Below, piece by piece: positions 17,842-26,169 of a stretch of DNA of 64,000 bases. The stretch comes from GCA-2688775 sp035288865 (GTDB lineage Archaea > Nanobdellota > Nanobdellia > Woesearchaeales > GW2011-AR4). The translations under genes were made by a program, and so were the position numbers. A model generated the notes under the pieces. It was not told the origin of the DNA and made no database searches. It was given only the letters and a program-made list of their open reading frames with translations. The stretch covers positions 16,989 through 80,988 of the forward strand of contig DATDZA010000017.1 of assembly GCA_035288865.1 (NCBI GenBank), written 5' to 3'. Every line of letters starts with the position of its first letter. The stretch's first letter is position 1.

Positions 17842-18675
17842 TTAATAAATCTTAAAATCAATGCAAATCCTATAGAATCCGGGCGAGTATTGTCCGCATT
17901 TAACTATGTTAATTAGCTTGAAATTTTTTCTTGATTTGATGCAAGCTTTTTTTATCTTCTCATGGGCTTTTTCAAATTCATCCTCGTGTAAAAAATCATA
18001 GAAATGGATTATTCCGTTTTTCTTAATATATTTTAACGATATCCCAAGAAAACTTTCCGCTCCTTTAGGCAACGGCATCAGAATCCTGCCAAATTTCTTG
18101 TTTATTTTGGGCATTATTTTTGTTACATCGCCAAGAAAAACTTTGATTTTATTTTCCAGTTTATTTGTTTTGATGTTTTCCAGCGCGTATTTGTGAGCTG
18201 TCGGGTTTATTTCAATTCCATAAACCTCTTTGCATTTTGTATTATTTGCAATTACTAATGGATAAGGGGCAGCGCCGGAAAACATAACAAGTACACTTTC
18301 ATTTGGTTTAATTAAATCAGCAATCCTTTTCCTTTCGCTTGACATCCTTGCAGAAAAATAAACCTTTTCCACGTCTAATTTTATGAAAACATTATTTTCC
18401 TTGTGCGTAGTTTCTTTTCTTTTCTCTCCCGCAATGATTTTTAATTTTGGAGTCCTGAACCTGCCTGAATATTTTTTTGTTTTCTTAAGGATAGTTTTAA
18501 TGTGATGGTAAGTTCTTAGAATTGTTTTACCAATTATTTTTTCTTTTTTAGATAATTCTTTAGGAAAGTCAGAAAAAATCAAAATATCACCTACTACATC
18601 AAACGAAGTTGGCATTAATCTAATCTCTTTCTCGCTTAATTTGTCTTTTAGATAATATTTTAAGTTTTTTTTCAT
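17842..18675 (-). CDS. trm5: tRNA (guanine-N1)-methyltransferase, Trm5 family
   Basis: A 277-residue class I SAM methyltransferase of Trm5/TYW2 type. The N-terminal ~95 residues form the D1/D2-like part; then FSARMSSERKRI, the SAM loop VLVMFSGAAPYPLVIA, YGIEINPTAHKYALENIKTN, a GDVTK segment, and MPLP followed by IIHFYDF. It would methylate G37 next to the anticodon to protect the reading frame. Its neighbours include endA and RNase Z, also tRNA enzymes. TYW2 is a less likely alternative. Confidence 0.82.
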   Translation of the reverse strand: MKKNLKYYLKDKLSEKEIRLMPTSFDVVGDILIFSDFPKELSKKEKIIGKTILRTYHHIKTILKKTKKYSGRFRTPKLKIIAGEKRKETTHKENNVFIKLDVEKVYFSARMSSERKRIADLIKPNESVLVMFSGAAPYPLVIANNTKCKEVYGIEINPTAHKYALENIKTNKLENKIKVFLGDVTKIMPKINKKFGRILMPLPKGAESFLGISLKYIKKNGIIHFYDFLHEDEFEKAHEKIKKACIKSRKNFKLINIVKCGQYSPGFYRICIDFKIY

Positions 18676-18728
18676 TTAAATCATCTCTATACACAAAGTA
18701 TTTAAATCTTCATCTGAATGCTTAATTC

Positions 18729-19313
18729 GTGGATGGTAAAAATGGTTTTGGGAAAGAACTTTCAATATCTATAATTTTATTGATAGTCGCTGTTGCAATT
18801 ACTTTAGTTTTGACTGTTGCTTGGCTTGGAGTTTTAGGTATTCCAATAGGACTTGTGTTAATATCATTTTCCATCTGGTATTTTGCAATGTGGTTTTACA
18901 AGAAAAATATTTCATTCAAGATAGCTGCTGTACTTTTGATTTTGCCAATTTTGGCAATTATCTCTTTTTTGTCGGCAAGAAGTACTAATTTTTTTATTGC
19001 AATGCTTGGCTTAAATCCAAATAGCCCGCCTAGCTCAGCGTCTTTTTGGGTTGTTATTGCCAGCTTTACTTATACATTAGTGCTTCCGCTTATACTAAAG
19101 GTTACAGGAATAATTATAATTATTTATTTTTTAAGAAAGCAAAAAAGTTATAATCACCCAAAAAACTCTCCCAAACCCTTTTGCCCTTTTTTCTCTTTTA
19201 ATTTAAGCAGTTCGCTAATCTGCCCTTTGACCCTTTCTTCAGAGAAATCATGCTTATTAACTAATAAATCCATCACTTTCTCTTCATCAATTTGTCCCCA
19301 TTTCAATTCATAA
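18729..19313 (+). CDS. Membrane protein overlapping the fen gene
   Basis: The GTG at 18729 lies 31 bp after a TATTTAAAT box, supporting a leaderless start. Four hydrophobic helices occupy residues ~10-30, 32-55, 62-85 and 108-135. The last ~50 residues read antisense into the 3' end of fen (19154-20191) and look non-natural (Ser/Pro/Cys-rich), so either the genes really overlap tail to tail by 160 bp or a natural stop was lost. No family recognised. Confidence 0.55.
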   Translation: MDGKNGFGKELSISIILLIVAVAITLVLTVAWLGVLGIPIGLVLISFSIWYFAMWFYKKNISFKIAAVLLILPILAIISFLSARSTNFFIAMLGLNPNSPPSSASFWVVIASFTYTLVLPLILKVTGIIIIIYFLRKQKSYNHPKNSPKPFCPFFSFNLSSSLICPLTLSSEKSCLLTNKSITFSSSICPHFNS

Positions 19314-20191
19314 TCTTTATTTACTTTCATGTGCTTAATTAAATCAAACACTTCTTTCCATTCAAATTCGAAATTATCAGCCCATTTTGCCTCACTAAAC
19401 ATAGCATCAAAATTATTTGCATGCTTCTTGACCAATTTAATGGCAGATCTCGGCCCTATTCCTTTAATTCCTCCCATGTTAAAATCTGTTCCAATCAGCA
19501 TTGCCAAAGAAATTAATTGGTCTTGGCTTATTGCAAGGTGCTTTAGATTGTCATCAAGTAAAATCATGTCCGGATTTACAGTTTCATAGCTTAATTTGTT
19601 TGTTTTCTTTTTTCTCCCCGCTATGCTGACGTTTCTGATTATTCTGGGAGCTTCAAAAAGCAGGGCATCGGCATCATTTGTTGCAATTGCGTAAGCATCG
19701 CCGTTCTTGACAATCAAGGAAGCCTGAGCTTCAGCCTCTGAAGGCGCCGTAATTGCCGGCAGACCAAATGCTTCAACTAATTTCTTCGCCTCTTCTTTCA
19801 TCTCATCGTTCAGCCTTGAAGTCCTTGAAGCGTATTTTTTCATCAGTTCTTCATCGCCGTCTTCCTTTGCCTTATCTAGATTCTTCTGGGCTTCAATCTT
19901 GATTTCCTTTCTCTTTTCCAGCGTTAATTTTTTCAGCAGAGGCGCCTCGCCGTCAAAAACAAAAGCAAGCTTGACATTATGCTGCATTAAATTTGAAATT
20001 CTGGACAATAATCCTACCAAGTGCGACGTCACATTTCCATTCGAGTCCATAAGCAAAGTTCCGTCTCTCTGCCTTATTGAACTCAAAAACTGGTACAGCC
20101 ACATAGAAGCATCTACAGCCAGAATTTTGTTCTGCAAAGCATCAATCTCAATTTCCTTAATCAACAATAATTCAGTTAATGCGACTCCCAT
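19154..20191 (-). CDS. fen: Flap endonuclease 1
   Basis: A 345-residue structure-specific nuclease that removes 5' flaps during Okazaki fragment processing and repair. Acidic metal ligands are seen in AVDAS, FDGEAP, PSEAEAQAS, TNDADALLF and GTDFN; GIKGIGPRSAIKLV is the helix-hairpin-helix segment. The C-terminus carries a PCNA-interacting PIP box, QKGLGEFF, matching the PCNA at 44356. Length is typical of archaeal FEN1. Confidence 0.95.
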   Translation of the reverse strand: MGVALTELLLIKEIEIDALQNKILAVDASMWLYQFLSSIRQRDGTLLMDSNGNVTSHLVGLLSRISNLMQHNVKLAFVFDGEAPLLKKLTLEKRKEIKIEAQKNLDKAKEDGDEELMKKYASRTSRLNDEMKEEAKKLVEAFGLPAITAPSEAEAQASLIVKNGDAYAIATNDADALLFEAPRIIRNVSIAGRKKKTNKLSYETVNPDMILLDDNLKHLAISQDQLISLAMLIGTDFNMGGIKGIGPRSAIKLVKKHANNFDAMFSEAKWADNFEFEWKEVFDLIKHMKVNKDYELKWGQIDEEKVMDLLVNKHDFSEERVKGQISELLKLKEKKGQKGLGEFFG

Positions 20192-20268
20192 TTTGTTAAA
20201 TTTTTTATTTTATGGTTTATTTTATTATAAACTAATGTTTTAATTAATGCACATGTTTTTTCCACAGC

Positions 20269-20327
20269 AAGGGTGGGTGGAGGGCGGATAAACAATACTT
20301 AGTGCAATTATTAAATTCCCTCCCTTA
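20269..20327. repeat. 59-bp element with G-rich and C-rich arms, copy 1
   Basis: AAGGGTGGGTGGAGGG (20269-20284) is followed at fixed distance by ATTCCCTCCCTTA (20315-20327). The arms can pair as a hairpin, and the G-rich arm fits a G-quadruplex pattern, striking in AT-rich DNA. A second copy of the same 59-bp length lies at 54286-54344 with an unrelated middle. Read on the minus strand it would be a hairpin RNA with a variable loop. Strand and role are unknown. Confidence 0.45.
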
Positions 20328-20359
20328 GGAATTATTTTAAAATGAAATTACAACTAATT

Positions 20360-21343
20360 TTAAATCTGCTTGAAAGTCAGATTGTTTAATTCTTTCTTTA
20401 TCATTTCCTCTGCTTTTGCTGACAATTCTCCCGGTGACAAAACAATAACCGGAAGTTTCTTGAACTGCCCTTTGACGTAGGCATTGCTCAAATCTGAATC
20501 GCTGATTCTTTTCTTGTTCTTTGCTTTGCAATAGTACTGCAGACTACCCATCACGCTTGGAATTTCTATGATAAAATCAATTTCGGAATTTTTCTTGGTG
20601 ACTTCAGTACTGATGATATCAATCTTGTTTTTCTCAAAGAATTTCATAATATTTTTCATAAACTCGTCTTCTTTTGAACTTTCTTTTGGCTTTCTGCCTC
20701 GAGCTTTCTGTTGAATTGGCTTTTCCACTGCTTCTTTCAGCTGCTGCTGAAATTTCTCTGCAGGCTCTTCTTCAATTTTTTTCTCAATAGGAAATTCTCT
20801 TTGCTTTTGCACTATTTCAGATTGTTTCTGCTGAATTTCTTTTTTAATTTCCGTCTGTATTTTTGTTTCTTCTTTAACTTCTATCTTATCAACTTTTTCA
20901 GCAATACCTAACTTTGATTTAATAATTTTTCCTGCTTCCTCGTCCGAATCCAAAAACCATTTCCAGAAAATCTCGCTTGTATCGCCGTATTTGACATTCA
21001 ACGGCATTGCAAAATCTTTTATTTCCCTTAATGCCACTCTGATTACAGGCACCTGCTCAGAATCCCTTAAAATCTTGTTTTCTTTTAGCAGCTCAAGAGC
21101 TTTAAGTTCCTTCTCATTCAAATTAGATGTATATTTTAGGAGCATAGCTTCCTGCCCGGCAAGATAATACAGCGGAGAGCCGCCGACTTTTATTGCAGAA
21201 ATCTTCATCTTTTTTGTTGCGGTCAGCTCAGCAAGATGCGCGGAAGCCATCACCATGTCCATTCCTATAAGCTTTGAAATTTGTATAGGTAGCACAGGGC
21301 CTTTCATCTTTACAAAGTCTATAATTTTGTCTCTGTGGTCCAT
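20360..21343 (-). CDS. Winged-helix protein with C-terminal nuclease-like domain
   Basis: A 327-residue protein: residues ~1-70 form a winged helix (MDHRDKIIDFV, then a typical helix pair and a LYYLAG wing); ~150-230 is a charged, glutamine-rich coiled-coil linker; ~230-327 has EIDFIIEIPS and QYYCKAKNKK, resembling the D...ExK core of RecB/restriction-like nucleases, here with KAK after a strand. Function not established; DNA binding plus cleavage or end recognition is plausible. It is transcribed toward fen and lies just downstream of endA. Confidence 0.6.
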   Translation of the reverse strand: MDHRDKIIDFVKMKGPVLPIQISKLIGMDMVMASAHLAELTATKKMKISAIKVGGSPLYYLAGQEAMLLKYTSNLNEKELKALELLKENKILRDSEQVPVIRVALREIKDFAMPLNVKYGDTSEIFWKWFLDSDEEAGKIIKSKLGIAEKVDKIEVKEETKIQTEIKKEIQQKQSEIVQKQREFPIEKKIEEEPAEKFQQQLKEAVEKPIQQKARGRKPKESSKEDEFMKNIMKFFEKNKIDIISTEVTKKNSEIDFIIEIPSVMGSLQYYCKAKNKKRISDSDLSNAYVKGQFKKLPVIVLSPGELSAKAEEMIKKELNNLTFKQI

Positions 21344-21387
21344 AACCTAAACTAAAGAAGCTGGTTATATATATTTTGTTGTTAGAA

Positions 21388-21981
21388 TTATGGCCTTAAC
21401 CACCGGCACTCGTAGAATGTAACATCCTGCTCCGAATCAACAATCCCTATTAAAAGCCGTTTCTTGGTGGAGTGGGCAACCCTGTTCTTGGCTGCGAATT
21501 CGTACCATGTCAACGCCGAACTCTCATGCACCGGAAATACTACCCATCTTGCGTGATCTTCTCCTGGCTTCACGCCTCGGTCATAAATTCTGAAATCTGC
21601 TCCAAACTTTAAAGCAGTTTTTATGATGTATCCTCTGTTTCTAATATCTTTATAGACACAATATCTTATCCAGAAATTAGGCTCGGTTTTTTGGGATTTC
21701 TTCAGCAAATCTTCTGATTTAATTTCCTTATTTTTTGAATCATAAGCTATTAATTTTTTTTTATCAACAAGATAAAGCGCTTCAATCAAAGAAAGTTGCA
21801 CTCTGCCATCCTCAAGCAAAGTTCCATATCTGCTTTGGTTATAGAGCTCCCTAGCAGGATCTGAGCTTTCTGTAAGCACTCTTTCCTTTGAAAAATATGC
21901 TTTGACAGGCTCTCTGATTTCTTTTAATTCTTTATCTTCCTTCTTAGGAAGAACTTTAGATTCTTCCTTTTTCTTTGGCAT
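21388..21981 (-). CDS. endA: tRNA splicing endonuclease
   Basis: A 197-residue archaeal EndA that cuts bulge-helix-bulge introns in pre-tRNA. The C-terminal catalytic domain shows YCVYKDIRNRGYIIKT, FGADFRIYDRG (catalytic Tyr), EDHARW (catalytic His) and AHSTKKRLLIGIVD (catalytic Lys). The single-domain length suggests a homotetramer or a heterotetramer with a missing subunit. Its presence matches the intron-bearing tRNA genes at 41925 and 54051. It is divergent from RNase Z, another tRNA maturase. Confidence 0.93.
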   Translation of the reverse strand: MPKKKEESKVLPKKEDKELKEIREPVKAYFSKERVLTESSDPARELYNQSRYGTLLEDGRVQLSLIEALYLVDKKKLIAYDSKNKEIKSEDLLKKSQKTEPNFWIRYCVYKDIRNRGYIIKTALKFGADFRIYDRGVKPGEDHARWVVFPVHESSALTWYEFAAKNRVAHSTKKRLLIGIVDSEQDVTFYECRWLRP

Positions 21982-22089
21982 GGTAAAATGATAGATAAAG
22001 ATATTGATGGGTGTTTAAAAAGGTTGTTTATTTCGAAATTAATTTTTCAAACAAAAACCCTTATAAATTATATTCTTATTCTATACAGT

Positions 22090-22980
22090 ATGCAACTTAC
22101 ATTTTTGGGAACATCTTCAATGGTTCCGACAAAAGAAAGAAACCAGATAGCAGTTTTCCTTAGTTATGGCACTGAAGGAATTTTATTTGACTGCGGTGAA
22201 GGAACTCAGCGACAATTCAAGATTGCAGGAATACCGCTAAGCAAAGTAACAAAAATTTTGCTGAGCCACTGGCATGGCGACCATGTTCTGGGACTGCCCG
22301 GATTGATGCAGACTTTAAGTTCTACTGATTATACCGGAACTCTTGAAATTTATGGGCCGGCAGGAACAAAAAAAAGAATGGAAAAAATGTTCGAGGCATT
22401 TGTGTTTGATAAAAAACTTAATTTCAAGGTTGAAGAGGTCAAATCAGGAAAATTTTTTGAAAATGGCGATTTCGATCTGGAATCATATCCGCTCGAGCAC
22501 GGAATTGAAACTTTGGGATTTAAATTCACAGAAAAAGACAAGAGAAAAGTTGACATGAAGAAAGTAAAGAAATTTGGAATTCCGGAAGGCCCTTTGATTG
22601 GAAAATTGCAGCAAGGCCATTCGATTGAGCATAACGGCAAAAAAATAAACCCTGATGATGTGACTGATATTGAAAAGGGAAAGAAAGTTGCGTATGTAAC
22701 TGACACAGTTTTATGCAGCGGCTGTTACAAAACTGCAGAAGGCGCTGATTTATTGATTTGCGAAGCAACATACTCCTCAAAATTAGCTGATAAAGGCGAA
22801 GAATATGGCCATATGACGGCAAAACAAGCGGGACAACTAGCTAACAAATCCAATGCTAAACAATTGGTTTTAATTCATTTCAGCGCAAGATACAAAAATA
22901 CGCAAGAGTTGGAAGAGGACGCAAGAGATGTTTTTGATAATGTAATCTGCGCAAAAGATTTCATGAAGATTGATTTATAA
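22090..22980 (+). CDS. rnz: Ribonuclease Z
   Basis: A 296-residue metallo-beta-lactamase-fold nuclease that trims tRNA 3' ends. It begins MQLTFLGTSS and contains LSHWHGDHVLGLPG (HxHxDH), DTVLC, CEATY, EYGHMTAKQAG and the late histidine in LIHFSARY. The ATG at 22090 is preferred over an in-frame ATG at 21988 because a TATA box (22061-22070) lies 29 bp before it and the family starts at this residue. Since the tRNA genes here do not encode CCA, cleavage would be followed by the CCA-adding enzyme at 62264. Confidence 0.93.
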   Translation: MQLTFLGTSSMVPTKERNQIAVFLSYGTEGILFDCGEGTQRQFKIAGIPLSKVTKILLSHWHGDHVLGLPGLMQTLSSTDYTGTLEIYGPAGTKKRMEKMFEAFVFDKKLNFKVEEVKSGKFFENGDFDLESYPLEHGIETLGFKFTEKDKRKVDMKKVKKFGIPEGPLIGKLQQGHSIEHNGKKINPDDVTDIEKGKKVAYVTDTVLCSGCYKTAEGADLLICEATYSSKLADKGEEYGHMTAKQAGQLANKSNAKQLVLIHFSARYKNTQELEEDARDVFDNVICAKDFMKIDL

Positions 22981-23028
22981 CAAGGGTTTCGCCCCTTGAG
23001 GACGAAAAACTTTTTGCGAAAAAGTTTT
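22981..23028 (+). terminator. Two hairpins directly after the RNase Z stop codon
   Basis: CAAGGG/CCCTTG (22981-22998, 6-bp stem) begins at the base after the rnz stop, followed by AAAACTTTTT/AAAAAGTTTT (23006-23028, 10-bp stem, 3-nt loop). The position suits a 3'-end or termination element. Both are self-complementary, so they could work on either strand. Confidence 0.4.
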
Positions 23029-23106
23029 ATCAAAAATTGTACTTTCTTCGATGGCACTCGCTAAAATAAACTTATGGGCTGGTCAGACTTATAGAACAAA
23101 CCGTGC

Positions 23107-23140
23107 ACCATTGGACATCTTCACCCAAACTATTTAAACC
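23107..23140 (+). promoter_or_regulatory. hjc promoter with shared 18-bp upstream box
   Basis: ACCATTGGACATCTTCAC (23107-23124), a six-base gap, then TATA-like TATTTAAAC (23131-23139), with the hjc ATG at 23168. The similarity to the Cas4-like promoter extends past the box (AAACT before TATA and AACC after). The predicted transcript has a leader of only a few bases. Confidence 0.7.
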
Positions 23141-23167
23141 CGTTCTCACATTTAAATTCTGAATAAT

Positions 23168-23569
23168 ATGACCAACAAGACAAAAGGCTCTAACTCAGAG
23201 AGAGAATTGCTGCATATGTTCTGGGCAAAAGGATTTGCGGCCATACGCAGCGCAGGTTCCGGCTCAATGAAATATCCGGGTCCGGATTTGTTAGTAGGCA
23301 ACTTAGTCAGAAGAATGTCCATTGAATGCAAATCATCAAAAGTAAATAAAATATATCTTACAGAAGGGGATGTCAACCAGTTAAAGAATTTCTCCAAAGT
23401 ATTTGATGCGCATCCCTGGTTTGCAGTGCGTTTCTTCAGAAAAGACTGGCTGTTTGTCAGCATCGAAGACTTGGCAAAAACGCCAACAGGCTATGTTATA
23501 GATGAAAGGACAGCAGAACTAAAAGGAATTTCATTCAATGAACTTATAATTTATGAAATAAACAAATAG
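23168..23569 (+). CDS. hjc: Holliday junction resolvase Hjc
   Basis: A 133-residue archaeal resolvase that cuts four-way junctions in recombination. Visible: GSNSERELLHMF (catalytic Glu), RSAGSGSMKYPGPDLL (Asp of the PD motif), SIECKSSK (ExK) and the C-terminal WLFVSIEDL strand. Length matches the family. Its promoter shares the box found before the Cas4-like nuclease, linking two DNA-processing nucleases to one likely regulator. Confidence 0.95.
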   Translation: MTNKTKGSNSERELLHMFWAKGFAAIRSAGSGSMKYPGPDLLVGNLVRRMSIECKSSKVNKIYLTEGDVNQLKNFSKVFDAHPWFAVRFFRKDWLFVSIEDLAKTPTGYVIDERTAELKGISFNELIIYEINK

Positions 23570-23655
23570 AAAACTTTGAAACATCCACAATTTCAATATT
23601 TCATTAAAAGTTCTCTAAGAGAATTTTGATGAACTCATAAATCTTCAAAATTCTC
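23569..23655. repeat. Dispersed palindromic hairpins, copy C (double)
   Basis: GAAAACTTT (23569-23577) can pair with AAAGTTCTC (23607-23615) with one mismatch, and GAGAATTTTGA (23619-23629) pairs perfectly over 11 bp with TCAAAATTCTC (23645-23655). They are related to the palindromes at 3910 and 9021. The pair lies between convergent genes and could act as a two-way terminator. Confidence 0.5.
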
Positions 23656-23668
23656 AATAAAAGAAAAA

Positions 23669-23875
23669 TCAGCGTCTTTTCTTCATTGACCTTTCAATCG
23701 TAATCTCTTCTTTGATTACTTTGTCAACTACCCTTTCGATGTGCATCTCGATTCTTGCTATCCTGCGCTCCATCAAAACCATAATCCTCAAAGAATAAAC
23801 TATAGCTGCCAAAGTTCCTATTATTATAGCAAGTGTCACGTCTGGCACTGTTAAAGTCTCAAGTCCGAAAGCCAT
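23669..23875 (-). CDS. Small single-span membrane protein
   Basis: A 68-residue protein with one transmembrane helix (about residues 12-35) followed by a basic amphipathic helix (MERRIARIEMHIERVVDKV) that could form a coiled coil. The start is supported by AGGTGATT just before the ATG, a good Shine-Dalgarno match. No family recognised; it resembles small helical membrane-anchored adaptors. Confidence 0.6.
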   Translation of the reverse strand: MAFGLETLTVPDVTLAIIIGTLAAIVYSLRIMVLMERRIARIEMHIERVVDKVIKEEITIERSMKKRR

Positions 23876-23991
23876 CTAATCACCTCAATTTTTGTTAATA
23901 CTCTCTATTTTTTTGGTTATTTATAAAACTTTCGATAATGCCTCCTTTGCACAATAACTCATTAACCTGTCTAGTTTCTTACCTTTAATAT

Positions 23992-24609
23992 TTACCCGAA
24001 CTTTGACAATATCTGCCGCCCTATTTTTGCAATATACTCTTTAGTTTTATTGCCTTCCTTGGTTCCATTATTAGAGATTTCAATGAGGTATCCATCCTTC
24101 GTAAACCAGAGATGATAATAATAGATGCCCGGTTTATTGAACTCGGCACCATAATCCTCATCGCTGTTAACATGAAATTTGCTCTGGTCACCAAAATCAT
24201 TCTCGCTTATAATGCCTTTAGAACTAACATAGTGCCCGGAGTTATATTGGTACGTGCCATTTAGGTCTTCTGGATTTGTAATTTTCCCAATATAGTGAAT
24301 TGTCACTTCAGTATCCTTCACGCTGTTAATGGTGTAGGTACACCAGGTACTGTAATTATTTAAGTACACAGTTTGATTATATACCCACCCCTCTATTTGG
24401 CAATCAGTTCCATTGAGGACTATCGGCCCAAAAGTTCTATTGGAAGTCATCAATCCAAGTTGCTTAAGGTCTTGTTCATTAAGCACCAGTTCCTGAACTC
24501 CAGATATAGTATGGGTTGAGCCATTTTGAATTAAAGGTGGTCTTTCATCTTGCATTGAGCATCCTCCAATAAATATGAGGAGAATTGCTAAAATTGTAGT
24601 TAGTTTCAC
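23992..24609 (-). CDS. Predicted lipoprotein
   Basis: A 205-residue secreted protein with a signal peptide and lipobox (IGGC, Cys about residue 17). The mature part is threonine/asparagine-rich and beta-type, with two cysteines (DCQIEGW and STWCTYT) that could form a disulphide, and several NxT/S sequons. No enzyme motif. It has similarity neither to the lipoprotein family at 1597-5034 nor to any family I recognise. Its gene is transcribed alone, after primase. Confidence 0.6.
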   Translation of the reverse strand: MKLTTILAILLIFIGGCSMQDERPPLIQNGSTHTISGVQELVLNEQDLKQLGLMTSNRTFGPIVLNGTDCQIEGWVYNQTVYLNNYSTWCTYTINSVKDTEVTIHYIGKITNPEDLNGTYQYNSGHYVSSKGIISENDFGDQSKFHVNSDEDYGAEFNKPGIYYYHLWFTKDGYLIEISNNGTKEGNKTKEYIAKIGRQILSKFG

Positions 24610-24747
24610 AATATCACTTTAATTTTATAGAGAGATGATTATTATTTTTAAATATTACTAAAAGAGTGCCAGGTGGAGGTGACCTCCCTAACCAAAATTG
24701 ACATCAGATAGCTTTCCTTTTTAGTTTGAAAAAACTTTTTATAACAA

Positions 24748-26100
24748 TTACTTGGAGTCGTTCTTTACTTTTTTGCCTCTATTCATCATCCAAGCCTTTT
24801 TTGTTGTGTACTGCGCAGGATTTTTTATCTTGGCGCAGAAAGAGTCAGGACTGCAAACCCTTAAATCAGTGTAGTAATTTTGCTGATTAATCAGAACAAC
24901 ATTATTTTCTCGCCTGGGGCAATTGGGTGGCAAAATCTTTTTTCTTTGCTGCTTGTGATATCTAACCTGCCCAATCAAATAAATTTCTTTCAAAGGCTCT
25001 CTGTTCTTGTCATTCCATTCTTTAAGTTTTTTCTCAATCATGTCATAATCCCAGCCTATGGAAGTAAAATAATTCACCAATACAAACAAAGCCCTTTTTC
25101 TTCCGTCTTCAAGGCCATTGAGAATTGTCTTGATGCACGGCGGAAATAATTCTTCAGGCAAAGCAGATGCAGGCCCTTCAAATTCTTTTCCGGATTTTGG
25201 CTCTGTTTCATCATCTTCCTTTGCATGAAAATCAAGCGCCTCAACAAATAATCTTTTTGCTTCTTCTCTTTCTGCATTTGTCCTGTCAAGAAATTTATGG
25301 GAACTTATTTTGACCTTATCAGGCAAGGCAAACTCTTTTTTGAACAGCATAACCTTTTCTGGATTTAATGGCACCGACACAAGCCCGGATTTTTCATGAA
25401 GAGAATAAGGCATCCTATAAAGATGTCGGGGAGATATCAGCAAAGTGTCCATTTGCAGAATTGAATCAGGATTAAATTTCTTCACGCCTCTTTCTTCATA
25501 CAGCACTTCACTTGCAATTTTTCCTGTTTTTTCAAGAACTTTTGAAATGTTGCCCTCAAGCTTCAAAATTGCATCTCCAAACTCAGGCAGTATCATGTGC
25601 TTGATGTAAAGCGCAATTTTTCTCGGTGCATCGGGAAACAGATTTTTTATGTCCCCATTTTTTATTCTCTCAGGAAACGCCTCATAAGGCACCCCGATGT
25701 GGAATCCCTTGTTGCCGGAAAATTTGCAGGAAATGGATTTTATTTTATGGAATTTCAGCGCTTTAATAACCAAATCAGCGGCAATTTTCGAATAGTCAAA
25801 AACTATACAATCAATATCAATTATTAAATCCCACCCAATCCTTAAATCCTCCAGTTCCTGCCGTCTCATGGTGGGGTCGAGCTGCAGCGGGTCTTTCCAT
25901 AATTCTTCAGAAGCGTGAAAAGAAGTTGCGCCCTGCTTTGCCAATTCAAGAATGTCGCTTGCATGTCTCAGCACATCTGGCCTCTTGCCAAACTGCTCGT
26001 TAAAGCGCGCAGCAACTTCCCGGTCTGCAGAGTTTGTAATTATTTCTTCCTGTATGTCCGCTCTCTTATAATGGCTTAATGATACATTGATAGGAATCAT
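24748..26100 (-). CDS. priS: Single-chain archaeal DNA primase (PriS-PriL type fusion)
   Basis: A 450-residue protein joining both primase activities. The N-terminal catalytic half has the DxD pair in WDLIIDIDC (D95, D97), SGNKGFHIGV (128-137) and RHLYRMPYSLH (~225-235), all PriS hallmarks. The C-terminal ~135 residues match the Fe-S domain of the large subunit PriL: PPCIKTILNGL, a helix pair, QVRYH, and four cysteines C322, C394, C416 and C422. Together these make RNA/DNA primers and hold the 5' end. A separate PriL gene is not in the window. A comparable short fused primase is known from Nanoarchaeum. Confidence 0.88.
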   Translation of the reverse strand: MIPINVSLSHYKRADIQEEIITNSADREVAARFNEQFGKRPDVLRHASDILELAKQGATSFHASEELWKDPLQLDPTMRRQELEDLRIGWDLIIDIDCIVFDYSKIAADLVIKALKFHKIKSISCKFSGNKGFHIGVPYEAFPERIKNGDIKNLFPDAPRKIALYIKHMILPEFGDAILKLEGNISKVLEKTGKIASEVLYEERGVKKFNPDSILQMDTLLISPRHLYRMPYSLHEKSGLVSVPLNPEKVMLFKKEFALPDKVKISSHKFLDRTNAEREEAKRLFVEALDFHAKEDDETEPKSGKEFEGPASALPEELFPPCIKTILNGLEDGRKRALFVLVNYFTSIGWDYDMIEKKLKEWNDKNREPLKEIYLIGQVRYHKQQRKKILPPNCPRRENNVVLINQQNYYTDLRVCSPDSFCAKIKNPAQYTTKKAWMMNRGKKVKNDSK

Positions 26101-26169
26101 ATGCCAGGGAATGTTTTTTGGTTTTTAATAGTTATGTTTAATATTTAAGAATGACGTAATAACCACTTA

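Noticed and set aside
24668..24690. GGTGGAGGTGACCTCC palindrome after the 23992 gene promoter
   Set aside because: It is a short GC-rich palindrome without a loop or the second arm of the 59-bp element; too little to call a feature.
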